The notes under the pieces are model-generated. The model had not been told where the DNA came from and did no database searches. It saw only the letters and a list, made by a program, of their open reading frames with translations. Shown here piece by piece: positions 1 to 8,173 of a stretch of 64,000 bases of DNA. The stretch spans positions 57,397 to 121,396 of the forward strand of contig JAJTGR010000007.1 in assembly GCA_021299375.1 (NCBI GenBank). The letters are read 5' to 3'. Both the position numbers and the translations under genes were made by a program. Positions within the stretch are counted from its first letter, which is position 1. Each line of letters begins with the position of its first letter. This DNA is from Gemmatimonadota bacterium (GTDB lineage Bacteria; Gemmatimonadota; Gemmatimonadetes; Gemmatimonadales; Gemmatimonadaceae).

Positions 1-389
1 ACCATGCCACCGTGCTGGCCATGCGCCGCGCCCTCGCGCGGGTGGTGCACCGGCTCGGACAGGCGCCGCATCACGTGCTGGTTGATGGCACGCCCCTCCG
101 TACTCTGGGCACCCCCCACACCGCCGTCGTGAAAGGCGACGCCAGATGCTACGCCATTGCCTGCGCCTCGATCGTCGCCAAGGTCACCCGCGATCGACTC
201 ATGACGGCCCTGGCTGCCCGCTACGACGGCTACGCCTGGGCTCGCAACAGCGGCTACGGCACCCCGCAGCATCGGCAGGCCCTCGCGGAGTTGGGGCTCA
301 CGCCACATCATCGTCGCAGCTTCTGCCTCGATGCGCAGGTCGCGCTCGCCCTCGATGCCTCGTCCACCCAGGATGCGTCCCATGAGTGA
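1..389 (+). CDS. rnhB: Ribonuclease HII, C-terminal part (5' end outside window)
   Basis: RNase HII cleaves the RNA strand of RNA-DNA hybrids, including single ribonucleotides left in DNA. The open frame runs in from the left edge (codons start at base 3), so the N-terminal half with the first acidic metal ligands is missing. The visible part reads VLVDGTPLRTLG, then VVKGDARCYAIACASIVAKVTRD and a GYGTPQH block. These are the family's conserved aspartate-containing strand, the SIVAKVxRD helix and the late GYGT segment. The reading frame ends at TGA 387-389 and overlaps the ATG of the next gene by 8 bases, so the two are probably co-transcribed. The identification rests on several conserved blocks in correct order. 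Confidence 0.93.
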   Translation, partial: HATVLAMRRALARVVHRLGQAPHHVLVDGTPLRTLGTPHTAVVKGDARCYAIACASIVAKVTRDRLMTALAARYDGYAWARNSGYGTPQHRQALAELGLTPHHRRSFCLDAQVALALDASSTQDASHE

Positions 390-1224
390 CTCTGCTGCCA
401 TGGCTTCCGTGTTTCGTTCCGGCCTCCTCGACGGCCAGGTGGCCCTTGTGACCGGCGGGGGAACCGGTATCGGGTTCGGCATTGCGGAGCTGCTCGCAGA
501 ACTGGGCGCTCACGTCGTCATCGCCAGCCGCAAGCCGGCCCATCTCGAAGCAGCCCTCGCCGCGCTCACGTCACGTGGCCACAAGGCCAGCGCGGTGTCG
601 CTCGATGTGCGTGATCCCGAGCGCGTCACCGCCGTGGTCAGGGAGATCGCCACCCAGTACGGCCGCATCGACCTGCTGGTCAACAACGCGGCCGGCAATT
701 TCTACGCGCCGAGCGCCACCCTGTCGCCCAACGCGTGGCGCAGTGTGGTGGAGATCGATCTCTTCGGCACGTTCTACTGCTCGCAGGCGGTGTACCCGAT
801 CATGGCGGCGCAGGGAGGCGGCCGCATCGTGAGTACGTCCATGACGCTGCATTACCGCGGGTGGCCGATGATGGCCCATGCGACGGCGGCCAAAGCCGGA
901 GTCGATGCGCTCACGCGGACGCTCTCCGTGGAGTGGGCCCCGCAGCGCATCCGGGTCAACGCGATTGCGCCCGGTCCCATTCCCACCGAGGGCGTGCGCA
1001 AGGCGTTCATGCCACCGGCTGACAGCGGCATACCCGATCGCTTCGCGGCGGCGGAAGACAGGATGGCCGAGTACGCCCGCACCGGCATTCCCCTTGGCCG
1101 GTGGGGAGCGCCCCGCGACATCGCGAACATGGTGGCCTTTCTCGCCTCACCGGCCGGCGACTGGATCACCGGCGCGATCTTCGTCGTCGATGGGGGCGAG
1201 TGGCTGGCCAAGGCGACGACCTGA
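382..1224 (+). CDS. SDR-family oxidoreductase, 2,4-dienoyl-CoA reductase-like
   Basis: A classical short-chain dehydrogenase of 280 residues when started at ATG 382. An upstream in-frame start at 331 would only add residues lying inside rnhB. The dinucleotide-binding motif TGGGTGIG lies near residue 24, followed by NNAAGNF and a catalytic segment LHYRGWP...AAKAG. The tyrosine-lysine spacing in that segment is longer than the usual YxxxK. This spacing and the GIRVN-like IRVNAIAPGPIPTEG block are typical of 2,4-dienoyl-CoA reductases, which use NADPH to reduce dienoyl-CoA intermediates of unsaturated fatty-acid oxidation. The exact substrate is inferred. The start overlaps the rnhB stop, which favours translational coupling. 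Confidence 0.88.
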   Translation: MSDSAAMASVFRSGLLDGQVALVTGGGTGIGFGIAELLAELGAHVVIASRKPAHLEAALAALTSRGHKASAVSLDVRDPERVTAVVREIATQYGRIDLLVNNAAGNFYAPSATLSPNAWRSVVEIDLFGTFYCSQAVYPIMAAQGGGRIVSTSMTLHYRGWPMMAHATAAKAGVDALTRTLSVEWAPQRIRVNAIAPGPIPTEGVRKAFMPPADSGIPDRFAAAEDRMAEYARTGIPLGRWGAPRDIANMVAFLASPAGDWITGAIFVVDGGEWLAKATT

Positions 1225-1268
1225 TCGCGATCATCACCGTGTGAAATGGGCCGTCCTGCGGTGAGGTC

Positions 1269-1287
1269 CGTCGAGCCTCACTCGACG
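1269..1287. terminator. Weak hairpin after the SDR gene
   Basis: CGTCGAG CCTCA CTCGACG is a perfect 7-bp stem with a 5-nt loop, 45 bases after the SDR stop. No T tract follows, so it is only a candidate terminator. I see no coding signal in the surrounding gap 1225-1495; the small open frames there have no recognisable content. Confidence 0.3.
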
Positions 1288-1495
1288 CCGTGGCCGCCGG
1301 CGCCGTCGGCGTCCGTGCCGTGGACGTGGGGTGCGGTTCGTCATGACGGTGCACGTCGGATTCGACGATCTCGCCGTGCGTCAGGAGGATCAGGCGGTGC
1401 TCGCATGGCTGTGATGCCATCCGGCACCGTCCTGATTGACAGTGCCGCCCGGAGGCGACACTTCATCGCCATCACCCTTTCGTGAGGCATTCCCG

Positions 1496-4321
1496 ATGCT
1501 CAACGCGATGCGGCGTGTTCTGACGCGCGCCGTGCTTCTGCTCGCCACCGTCTGGGCCGTGCCCGCCGACATGGCTGCCCAGGCATCTACCGTCGAAGGA
1601 CAGGTCGTGGCCCGTGAGACCGGCGCCCCGATCAACGGGGCGCAGGTGACCTTGCGGAACCTCGAGACCAACGAGCGACGCAACGCCGTGGCCGGAACGA
1701 CGGGCAACGTCCGCTTTCTCGGTCTCTTCTCCGGCCGCTACGAGCTCACCGCCCGTGCGCTGGGCTACCGGCCGGCCACCCAGACCGTACAGCTCGTCAT
1801 CGGCCAGCGCGCCTACCTCACGATTTCGCTGGAGAGCGGCGCCGCCGAGATCGCCGGCGTCCAGGTGCAGTCGACGCGCGTCAAGTCCGTGGAGGTCCAG
1901 CGCCTGTCCGTATCGGCGCCGATCCTCAAGGAAGAGATCGAAAACCTGCCGATGAATGCGCGCGGCGTCATGAACCTCGCGGCCATCGCGCCGGGCGTGA
2001 AAGCGTACGCGCCACAGCAGGGGCGGTCGTTGCCGTCCGCCGGGGGGGCTCCCGACCTGCGTTTCATCAACCTGTACATGGACGGCGTCGAGATGAAATC
2101 GCTGTTCAACGGCAACCTGGTGGGCATTCCGCAGACCGGATCGCCGCTGCCGCAGGAAGCGCTCGAGGAATTCCGGGTGTACACCACGCCCTACGACGCC
2201 GAGTTCACGCGGGGCGCGTCGTACGTGATTGCGGCGGCCAGCCGCCGCGGCACGAACAAGTGGGAGGGGTCGGGGTTCGGCTACTTCCAGAATGCCGACT
2301 TCATTGCGCGCACCTTCGTCCAACGCAACCTCAACCAGGGAATTCCCGACTACAGCCGACAGCAGCTCGGCCTCAACGTGCGCGGGCCGCTGGTGAAGGA
2401 CAAGCTGTTCCTTGCCGCCAGCTACGAACTCACCAGCACAAACAACTACATCGATGTCGTGCCCGGGCGTCCGGCCATCAATCCCGGCATCTGGGACCAG
2501 TTCGGCGGCAGCGTTCTGGCGCCCCAGAAGAATCACACGCTGTACAATCGCCTCACCTACGTGCCCAACGACAGGAACACGTGGGACCTGATGCTTTCGA
2601 CGCGCAACCTGTCGGGTGAGGGGAACTTCGGCAACCGCACGTCGGCGCAGACCGGCATTGCCCAGACCTACTGGATCACGACCGGGCAGTTGCGGCATCG
2701 CTGGCTGCCCGCCACCAACGTGGCCAACGAGGCCTCGCTGCAACTGGTGAGCTGGTCGCATAACGAGCCGTCGCTCACCCAGTCGGCGCAGCTCGCCTAT
2801 CCGAGCCTCACCATCGGTGGCGCGGCCGGGTTCCCGCTCGAACTGCGCGAAACCCACCTCCGCTTCATCAATCGGGCGCAGATCACCAAGGACGACTTCT
2901 ACGGCACCCACCTCGTGAAGGCCGGCGTCGAGGTGAGCATGGTGCAGGGGTCGCAGTACAACCCCATCAACCAGTACGGCGCGTTCACGTTCCCCACCGA
3001 TACCAGCAGCAATCCCAATGCCGGCAACATCGGCGTGGGCTTCTTCACCCCCGCAACGCGCGACGATGCCCGGGCCAAGGCCGATGGGCAGATCATCGGG
3101 CTCTATTTCAATGACGAGTGGCGCCCGATTCCGAACGTCGCGGTGAACATCGGGGTGCGATGGGACGCCGAGCTGAACACGCTCAACAACGACTTCGTGT
3201 CGCCCTGGCTCACCGATCGCGGCGGCATGCTCACGAACATCGCCCTGCTGCAGCCCTACCTGAATCGCGGCGATCGCGAGAACGACATGAACAACATCTC
3301 GCCGCGGCTCTCCTTCTCCTGGGACCCGCGCAAGGACAACCGGACCTTCATTCGCGGTGGATTCGGCATCTTCTTCGACCGCACCACGAGCTTCATCGGC
3401 TTCCAGGAGAAGCTCAACGCCGCATGGCGCACATACAACTTCGTCAATCCGGGGACACGCGACGGCGAGACGCTGCGCCAGCGTGTCATTTCGGGCGGTG
3501 CGTCACTCACGCCGGCGCTCATCCTCGTCAAGAACCGGATGGAGACGCCGGAGAACCGGCAGATGTCCATCGGCGTGGGCCACCAGTTCACCGAAACGTT
3601 CGGCATGAACGTGGACTACGTCCGGCAGCGCATCTCGCACCTGTACACGCGCTGGAATCCGAACTGGTTCAACACCACGACCCGTGCCCGCCAGCTCACC
3701 CCGAGCTACGGCGACATCACGCTGTGGGATGACTTCGGCAAGGCCACCTTCGACGGCATGGTGCTGTCGGCCACGTACAACAAGCCCGGCCATCGGGTGA
3801 ATGTGGCCTACACGCTCGGCTTCTACGAGAGCGAGTTCGAGGGCAACCTGGCACCCGTGCACACCGACCTCGCGCTGTACGACATGCAGCCCACGACCGG
3901 CGACGAGCGCCACCGACTGGTGGTGAGCTCCATCGACAACCTCCCGCTCAAGGTCAGGCTGTCGAGCATCGTCACGCTGGCGTCGCCCCGTCCCTACGCC
4001 GTGACCACCGGCACCGACGACAACCGCAACAACATCTTCACCGATGACTTCCCGAACGGCGTGCGTACGGCTCGTCCATCGAATGCGTTCGAGAACTGGT
4101 ATCGCTCAGTGGATCTACGGCTCGCGCGGGAGCTCTTCGTGCAAGGCGGTCGCAAGGTCGAGTTGAACGTCGAGGCATTCAACCTGTTCAACTTCGACAA
4201 TTGGTCGACGATCGCCGGACGGCGAGCCGATGCCTCCGGGCGGGCGCTCACCGACTTTGGTACCAGAACCGGCGCCTTCGCCGCCCGGCAGCTGCAGGCA
4301 GGGCTGCGCGTGGCCTTCTGA
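1496..4321 (+). CDS. TonB-dependent receptor with carboxypeptidase-regulatory-like domain
   Basis: A 941-residue outer-membrane receptor. ATG 1496 begins a good signal peptide (LTRAVLLLATVWAVPA, cleavage near MAAQA); GTGAGG lies a few bases upstream. Residues about 25-115 form the beta-sandwich seen as CarboxypepD_reg (VEGQVVARETGAPINGAQV, GRYELTARALGY). A plug-like region follows (ENLPMNARGVMNLAAIAPGVK, then LYMDGVEMKS), and the remainder has the aromatic, Asn/Gly-rich alternation of a beta-barrel and ends in GLRVAF, a typical terminal barrel strand with last-residue Phe. The ligand cannot be told from the sequence. It stands alone, convergent with namZ. Confidence 0.9.
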   Translation: MLNAMRRVLTRAVLLLATVWAVPADMAAQASTVEGQVVARETGAPINGAQVTLRNLETNERRNAVAGTTGNVRFLGLFSGRYELTARALGYRPATQTVQLVIGQRAYLTISLESGAAEIAGVQVQSTRVKSVEVQRLSVSAPILKEEIENLPMNARGVMNLAAIAPGVKAYAPQQGRSLPSAGGAPDLRFINLYMDGVEMKSLFNGNLVGIPQTGSPLPQEALEEFRVYTTPYDAEFTRGASYVIAAASRRGTNKWEGSGFGYFQNADFIARTFVQRNLNQGIPDYSRQQLGLNVRGPLVKDKLFLAASYELTSTNNYIDVVPGRPAINPGIWDQFGGSVLAPQKNHTLYNRLTYVPNDRNTWDLMLSTRNLSGEGNFGNRTSAQTGIAQTYWITTGQLRHRWLPATNVANEASLQLVSWSHNEPSLTQSAQLAYPSLTIGGAAGFPLELRETHLRFINRAQITKDDFYGTHLVKAGVEVSMVQGSQYNPINQYGAFTFPTDTSSNPNAGNIGVGFFTPATRDDARAKADGQIIGLYFNDEWRPIPNVAVNIGVRWDAELNTLNNDFVSPWLTDRGGMLTNIALLQPYLNRGDRENDMNNISPRLSFSWDPRKDNRTFIRGGFGIFFDRTTSFIGFQEKLNAAWRTYNFVNPGTRDGETLRQRVISGGASLTPALILVKNRMETPENRQMSIGVGHQFTETFGMNVDYVRQRISHLYTRWNPNWFNTTTRARQLTPSYGDITLWDDFGKATFDGMVLSATYNKPGHRVNVAYTLGFYESEFEGNLAPVHTDLALYDMQPTTGDERHRLVVSSIDNLPLKVRLSSIVTLASPRPYAVTTGTDDNRNNIFTDDFPNGVRTARPSNAFENWYRSVDLRLARELFVQGGRKVELNVEAFNLFNFDNWSTIAGRRADASGRALTDFGTRTGAFAARQLQAGLRVAF

Positions 4322-4352
4322 GGCGCGGCGCCCGGTGACCCGCACGCGCACA

Positions 4353-4379
4353 CGGTGCTGGCCCAAATGGCCAGCGCCG
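4353..4379. terminator. Bidirectional hairpin between convergent genes
   Basis: An 11-bp stem with one G-T pair around a 5-nt loop (core GCTGGCC CAAAT GGCCAGC), midway between the receptor stop at 4321 and the namZ stop at 4403. There is no strong T tract on either side, as is common in GC-rich genomes, so its role as a shared terminator is inferred from position and stem strength. Confidence 0.6.
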
Positions 4380-4402
4380 GTCGCGTGTGCGCGGATGAGG
4401 GG

Positions 4403-5653
4403 TCAGCGATAGAGCCGATACGGGGCAATCGCCTTGGCAAAGGCGGCGGCATCGGCGTCACCCTCGGCCAGCCACGTGCGGACCGCCTCGTCGCCGCTCT
4501 CGACCGCTTTGCGCAGCCGATCGGTGCCCGCGAGGCGGTCGATGGCGCCCACGCGCCATTCCCACTGCGCGGCATGCCGCTTGTACAGCACACGCAGCAT
4601 CCACGCCCCAAGGGCGACCGGGCGCACGACCTCCCGGTCGGTGACCTGCACCTTGAGCATCGGAATGGTCTGCCCGCCGAACTTGTATCCCGGCTCAATG
4701 GCCCGGCTGGTGGACTCGAAGCGCACCCCAGGCAGGCCCATGGCGTTCAACTCGGCCGCGGCATCGGCCGCGTCGGTGAGCCAGGCCGCGCCGATGAGCG
4801 TGAACGGGTCGTCGGTGCCACGCCCCTCACTGACGTTCGTGCCTTCGAAGAACACGGTGCCCGGATACACCACCAGCGCCGACACATTGCGCAGGTTTGG
4901 TGACGGGTTCACCCACGGCAGGCGCGTGTCCTCCCACCACATGTCGGCGCGATAGCCGCACATTGGCACCACGGTCACATCCACGGCGAACATGCCGATG
5001 CCGCCCAGGTAGCGCAGCAGTTCGCCGGGCGTGAACCCGTAGCGGGCCGCCACCGGGTACAGCCCCACGAGCGTTGAAAACTGCGGATCGAGCATACCGC
5101 CTTCCACCCGGTCGGCGCGGATCGGATTCGGGCGGTCGAGCACGATGAACGGCTTGCGGGCGGCGCGCGCCGCGAGCACCATCGACCACTCGTAGGTGTA
5201 GACCCGCGCCCCGACATCCTGGACGTCGTACACCAGCACGTCGACATCCTTCAGCATCGCGGGGGTCGGCACGCGGGTGTCACCGTACAGCGAATAGACC
5301 GGGACGCCCGTCGTGGGGTCGACGGCGTCCGAGATCTTTTCGCCGGCCTTGGCGGCGCCACGAATGCCGTGTTCGAGACCGTACAGTGCGGTGAGGCGCA
5401 CACCGGGGGCCTTGTGCAACAGGTCGATCGTGCTGCGGCCGTCGCGGTCGCGGCCCGAATGGTTCGTGATGAGACCGACGCGCTTGCCGCGGACGAGATG
5501 GAGCGAGTCGCGCAGGAGGACTTCCACGCCCGGCACGACGCCCCGGGCATCGGCTGAGCACGTTACCGGCGTACGCTGCGCCGCGAGCGAGAGGGGCAGG
5601 AGCAACGCCGCCGATGCCAGCGTCGGAAGCCCGGGAAAGCGGAGGAGTGTCAT
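4403..5653 (-). CDS. namZ: Exo-beta-N-acetylmuramidase NamZ (DUF1343 family)
   Basis: Secreted 416-residue protein. NamZ-type enzymes release N-acetylmuramic acid from the non-reducing end of peptidoglycan fragments, a step in wall recycling. The first 26 residues form a signal peptide ending SLAAQ. Family blocks seen in order are VGLITNHSGRDRDG, LYGLEHGIRG, GVPVYSLYG, LVYDVQDVGARVYTYEW, FIVLDRPNPI, GLYPVAARYGFTPGE, the two-tryptophan DMWWEDTRLPWVNPSPN and FFEGTNVSEGRGTDDPF. Length is normal for the family. There is no sugar kinase or transporter beside it, so a complete recycling pathway is not shown here. Confidence 0.9.
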   Translation of the reverse strand: MTLLRFPGLPTLASAALLLPLSLAAQRTPVTCSADARGVVPGVEVLLRDSLHLVRGKRVGLITNHSGRDRDGRSTIDLLHKAPGVRLTALYGLEHGIRGAAKAGEKISDAVDPTTGVPVYSLYGDTRVPTPAMLKDVDVLVYDVQDVGARVYTYEWSMVLAARAARKPFIVLDRPNPIRADRVEGGMLDPQFSTLVGLYPVAARYGFTPGELLRYLGGIGMFAVDVTVVPMCGYRADMWWEDTRLPWVNPSPNLRNVSALVVYPGTVFFEGTNVSEGRGTDDPFTLIGAAWLTDAADAAAELNAMGLPGVRFESTSRAIEPGYKFGGQTIPMLKVQVTDREVVRPVALGAWMLRVLYKRHAAQWEWRVGAIDRLAGTDRLRKAVESGDEAVRTWLAEGDADAAAFAKAIAPYRLYR

Positions 5654-5781
5654 GCGAACAGTGTACGCGTCCTCGCCCCGTGGCGCACGGTCGCCTGTAA
5701 CTCGGGTCGGGGGGGGCCGGGCGCGGGTTGACCGGTTCGACCGAACCGATGATCCTTCTAGGCTGGCAGCGGATGCCGGTC

Positions 5782-5854
5782 GACCGGGTAGCTCAGTCGG
5801 TAGAGCAGCGGACTTTTAATCCGTAGGTCGTGGGTTCGATCCCCACCCCGGTCA
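5782..5854 (+). tRNA. tRNA-Lys (anticodon UUU)
   Basis: Full cloverleaf of 73 nt. The acceptor stem GACCGGG (5782-5788) pairs with CCCGGTC (5847-5853), the discriminator is A5854, the T-arm contains GGTTCGATCC, and the anticodon loop CTTTTAA (5813-5819) has anticodon TTT at 5815-5817. CCA is not encoded. The gene lies between namZ (divergent) and the lipoprotein gene. Confidence 0.97.
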
Positions 5855-5895
5855 TGCCTTGGGGCCAGTCGTCTTCGTCGTGGCAGGAGTGAAGA

Positions 5896-6465
5896 GTGGG
5901 ACGCTTGACTGTTCGGTTCGGGGTGGCGGCGCTGTGCGCGCTCGCTGCCTGTGACACGCCGGCCGTGCGCGACGTGCCGGCGGCGGCGGGGGAGGCCTCG
6001 GCGGCGACGTCACCGGCCGACACACCGGCCGACTCGGCCGCAGCGACGGCAGCGGGCGCTCCGGCCTTGGCCCCGCAGTCCATCACGGCCGGCGGGCAAA
6101 CGCTGACGGTCCAGTTCGATGTGCGGTGCACGGGCGGGCAGACGACGCAAATGGCCCTGCTCGTGAGCGGGGCGCCCCCGATGAAGGTGTTCGAGCCAAG
6201 CAGCCGGGGCGCCATGTCCACCATGGTTACAGTCTCGATCGACGGTCGCGCCCCGCTGCGGGAACCATGGACGCTGACGGGGGACGGGGAGCAGATCGCC
6301 ACCGCGCCTTCGGCCGTCGACGTGGGTATGCAGCTCCGCGGGGCCACCCGTCTGCGGGTGACCTTCCAGCCCTACGGGGCGAAGCCGACGAGTCTCGAGT
6401 GGGACCTGGTGCCCCTGCAGCCCCAGTTGACGCGCACGGCGCGGGAATGCCAGTGGCCGATCTAG
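5896..6465 (+). CDS. Putative lipoprotein of unknown function
   Basis: A 189-residue protein starting with GTG 5896, preceded by AGGAG at 5885-5889. Residues 1-19 end in the lipobox LAAC, so Cys19 should be lipid-modified. An Ala/Pro/Asp-rich spacer (residues 20-57) leads to a compact beta-rich domain with QTLTVQFDVRCTGG, LVSGAPPMKVFEPSS and LRVTFQPYGAKPTSLEWDLVPL. I do not recognise a family. The following MscS gene starts one base after its TAG stop, so the two are very likely one transcript and the lipoprotein may act with the channel at the envelope. That link is inference. Confidence 0.8.
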   Translation: MGRLTVRFGVAALCALAACDTPAVRDVPAAAGEASAATSPADTPADSAAATAAGAPALAPQSITAGGQTLTVQFDVRCTGGQTTQMALLVSGAPPMKVFEPSSRGAMSTMVTVSIDGRAPLREPWTLTGDGEQIATAPSAVDVGMQLRGATRLRVTFQPYGAKPTSLEWDLVPLQPQLTRTARECQWPI

Positions 6466-6466
6466 G

Positions 6467-8155
6467 ATGACGCGCGCCGCTGGCTCACTGTGCCAGATGC
6501 GACACGCTGCGTTGGCGTTGCCCCGCGCGATCGTGACCGCGGGACCCGTGCTCTTGCTGTTCGCCGCTCACGCGGCGCTGGCTCCTCGTCCGCTGGCGGC
6601 CCAGTTCGGCCTTCCGGGGGCCAAACCATCGGCGGATTCGGCACGGACCGTGGCCGCGTCGATCGCCATCTCGCCGGCCTCACCGCGCGCGGCGCTCGAG
6701 GGGTTCCTCCGACACGCAAACGCGGGCGACTGGCCGGGCGCCGCTGATTTCCTGACCGTCCCGACTGGGGCGCGGGACCGTGCACCGCAATTGGCGCGCC
6801 GCCTCAAGTCGGTCATCGACCAGAAGCTGGCCCTCGATCCCCGCGACCTCTCGGCGCTCGCCGTCGGGGATACCACCGACGGTGACCTCACGGGCGATCG
6901 GATCGCGATCATCAGCGGTCCCGGGGACCGTGAAGAACCGGTGCGGCTCGTGCGGGGCTCCGGCACTCCGTCGCGCTGGCGCTTCTCGCAGGCCACCGTG
7001 GCCAACGTCGACGCCTGGTTCGAAACGCTGCAGGCCCCATGGATCAACGAACGCCTCCCGACAGCGCTCCGCCGTGAAGGTCCGCTGAAGGTCTTCTGGT
7101 GGCAGTGGCTCGGGCTCGCCCTCAGCCTGCCGATCCTGGTGCTCGTCGCCTGGGTGCTCGGGGCCGTACTGCGGGTCATGCTCGGGCGGATCGCCAGGAG
7201 CACCGTCACCGAGTGGGACGACTTGCTGCTGGCGAACCTGCGAGGGCCGTTCCGGCTGTGGGCTGCGGCCCTCGCTGCCGGGCCGCTGCTGTCGTTCCTG
7301 CAGCTCAACCTCCGCGTCGCCGGCTTCGTCGACGCGCTGGCGCGCGGCCTCGGATTCATCGCACTGTTCTGGGCGCTGCTGCGCGTCATCCGCCTGGTGC
7401 AATCTCGACTCGAGTCGGCCGAGTGGGCGGCGGAGCAGGGGGCGCAGGCGCGCACTCTGGTACCGCTGCTCAGCAACTTCCTGCGCGTCACGCTCGCGGT
7501 CATTGCCCTGCTCGTGGCCCTGGCGCAATTCGGCTATCCGGTGGGCACACTGCTCGCCGGTCTCGGGATCGGTGGGATTGCCGTGGCGCTTGCGGCGCAG
7601 AAGACCGTCGAACACCTCTTTGGCAGTGTGAGCCTGGCAGCCGACAAGGCCTTCCGGGTCGGCGACTGGGTACGCGCGGGCACCACCGAAGGCGAAGTCG
7701 AGCGCATCGGCCTCCGGTCGACCAGCCTGCGTACCATCGATCGGACGGTCGTGCGCATTCCCAACGGCCGCCTCGCTGACGAACGCATCGAAACGTTCGG
7801 AGAGCGCGATCGCATCCTGTTCCGCACCGACATCGACGTGACGTACGATACGTCGCCGGAGCAGCTCGAACGCATCCGTGACGAGTTGGAAGCCGCCTTG
7901 CGGGCGCACCCGCTCATCTGGCCCGACCGCGTGCGCGTGTTCGTCGTCCTGCTCACCGATTCCGCGATCCGCCTGAATGTCACGGCGTGGTTCCTCACCA
8001 CGGATCTCCACGTATTCCTCCGCATTCGACACGACATGTTCCTGCGCTTCATGCGCATCGTACGCGACAACGGGTCCAGCTTCGCCTTCCCGTCGCGTAC
8101 GGTCTATCATGTCGCGCAGCCCAGCGTGGTGGTGCCGCCGGGTGGTGATGACTGA
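6467..8155 (+). CDS. Mechanosensitive ion channel, MscS family
   Basis: MscS channels open under membrane tension and protect against osmotic downshock. The 562-residue protein has a signal-like N-terminus (a second start at 6497 is possible) and a periplasmic domain of about 160 residues. Four hydrophobic segments follow from about residue 205, then the pore helix ALAQFGYPVGTLLAGLGIGGIAVALAAQK (small-residue packing, residues ~345-375) and the beta-domain FGSVSLAADKAFRVGDWV...RIPNGRLADERIET. The C-terminal cytoplasmic alpha/beta domain is complete. It follows the lipoprotein gene directly, and the histidine kinase gene starts 19 nt downstream on the same strand. Confidence 0.93.
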   Translation: MTRAAGSLCQMRHAALALPRAIVTAGPVLLLFAAHAALAPRPLAAQFGLPGAKPSADSARTVAASIAISPASPRAALEGFLRHANAGDWPGAADFLTVPTGARDRAPQLARRLKSVIDQKLALDPRDLSALAVGDTTDGDLTGDRIAIISGPGDREEPVRLVRGSGTPSRWRFSQATVANVDAWFETLQAPWINERLPTALRREGPLKVFWWQWLGLALSLPILVLVAWVLGAVLRVMLGRIARSTVTEWDDLLLANLRGPFRLWAAALAAGPLLSFLQLNLRVAGFVDALARGLGFIALFWALLRVIRLVQSRLESAEWAAEQGAQARTLVPLLSNFLRVTLAVIALLVALAQFGYPVGTLLAGLGIGGIAVALAAQKTVEHLFGSVSLAADKAFRVGDWVRAGTTEGEVERIGLRSTSLRTIDRTVVRIPNGRLADERIETFGERDRILFRTDIDVTYDTSPEQLERIRDELEAALRAHPLIWPDRVRVFVVLLTDSAIRLNVTAWFLTTDLHVFLRIRHDMFLRFMRIVRDNGSSFAFPSRTVYHVAQPSVVVPPGGDD

Positions 8156-8173
8156 CGGGCTCGCCGCGGCCGT

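Noticed and set aside
1246..1485. Small plus-strand frame between the SDR and receptor genes
   Set aside because: No ribosome site or recognisable content; ends at the receptor's leader.
5728..5753. Promoter of tRNA-Lys (TTGACC with GATGAT)
   Set aside because: The spacing between the two hexamers is 14 bp, too short for a confident sigma-70 promoter.
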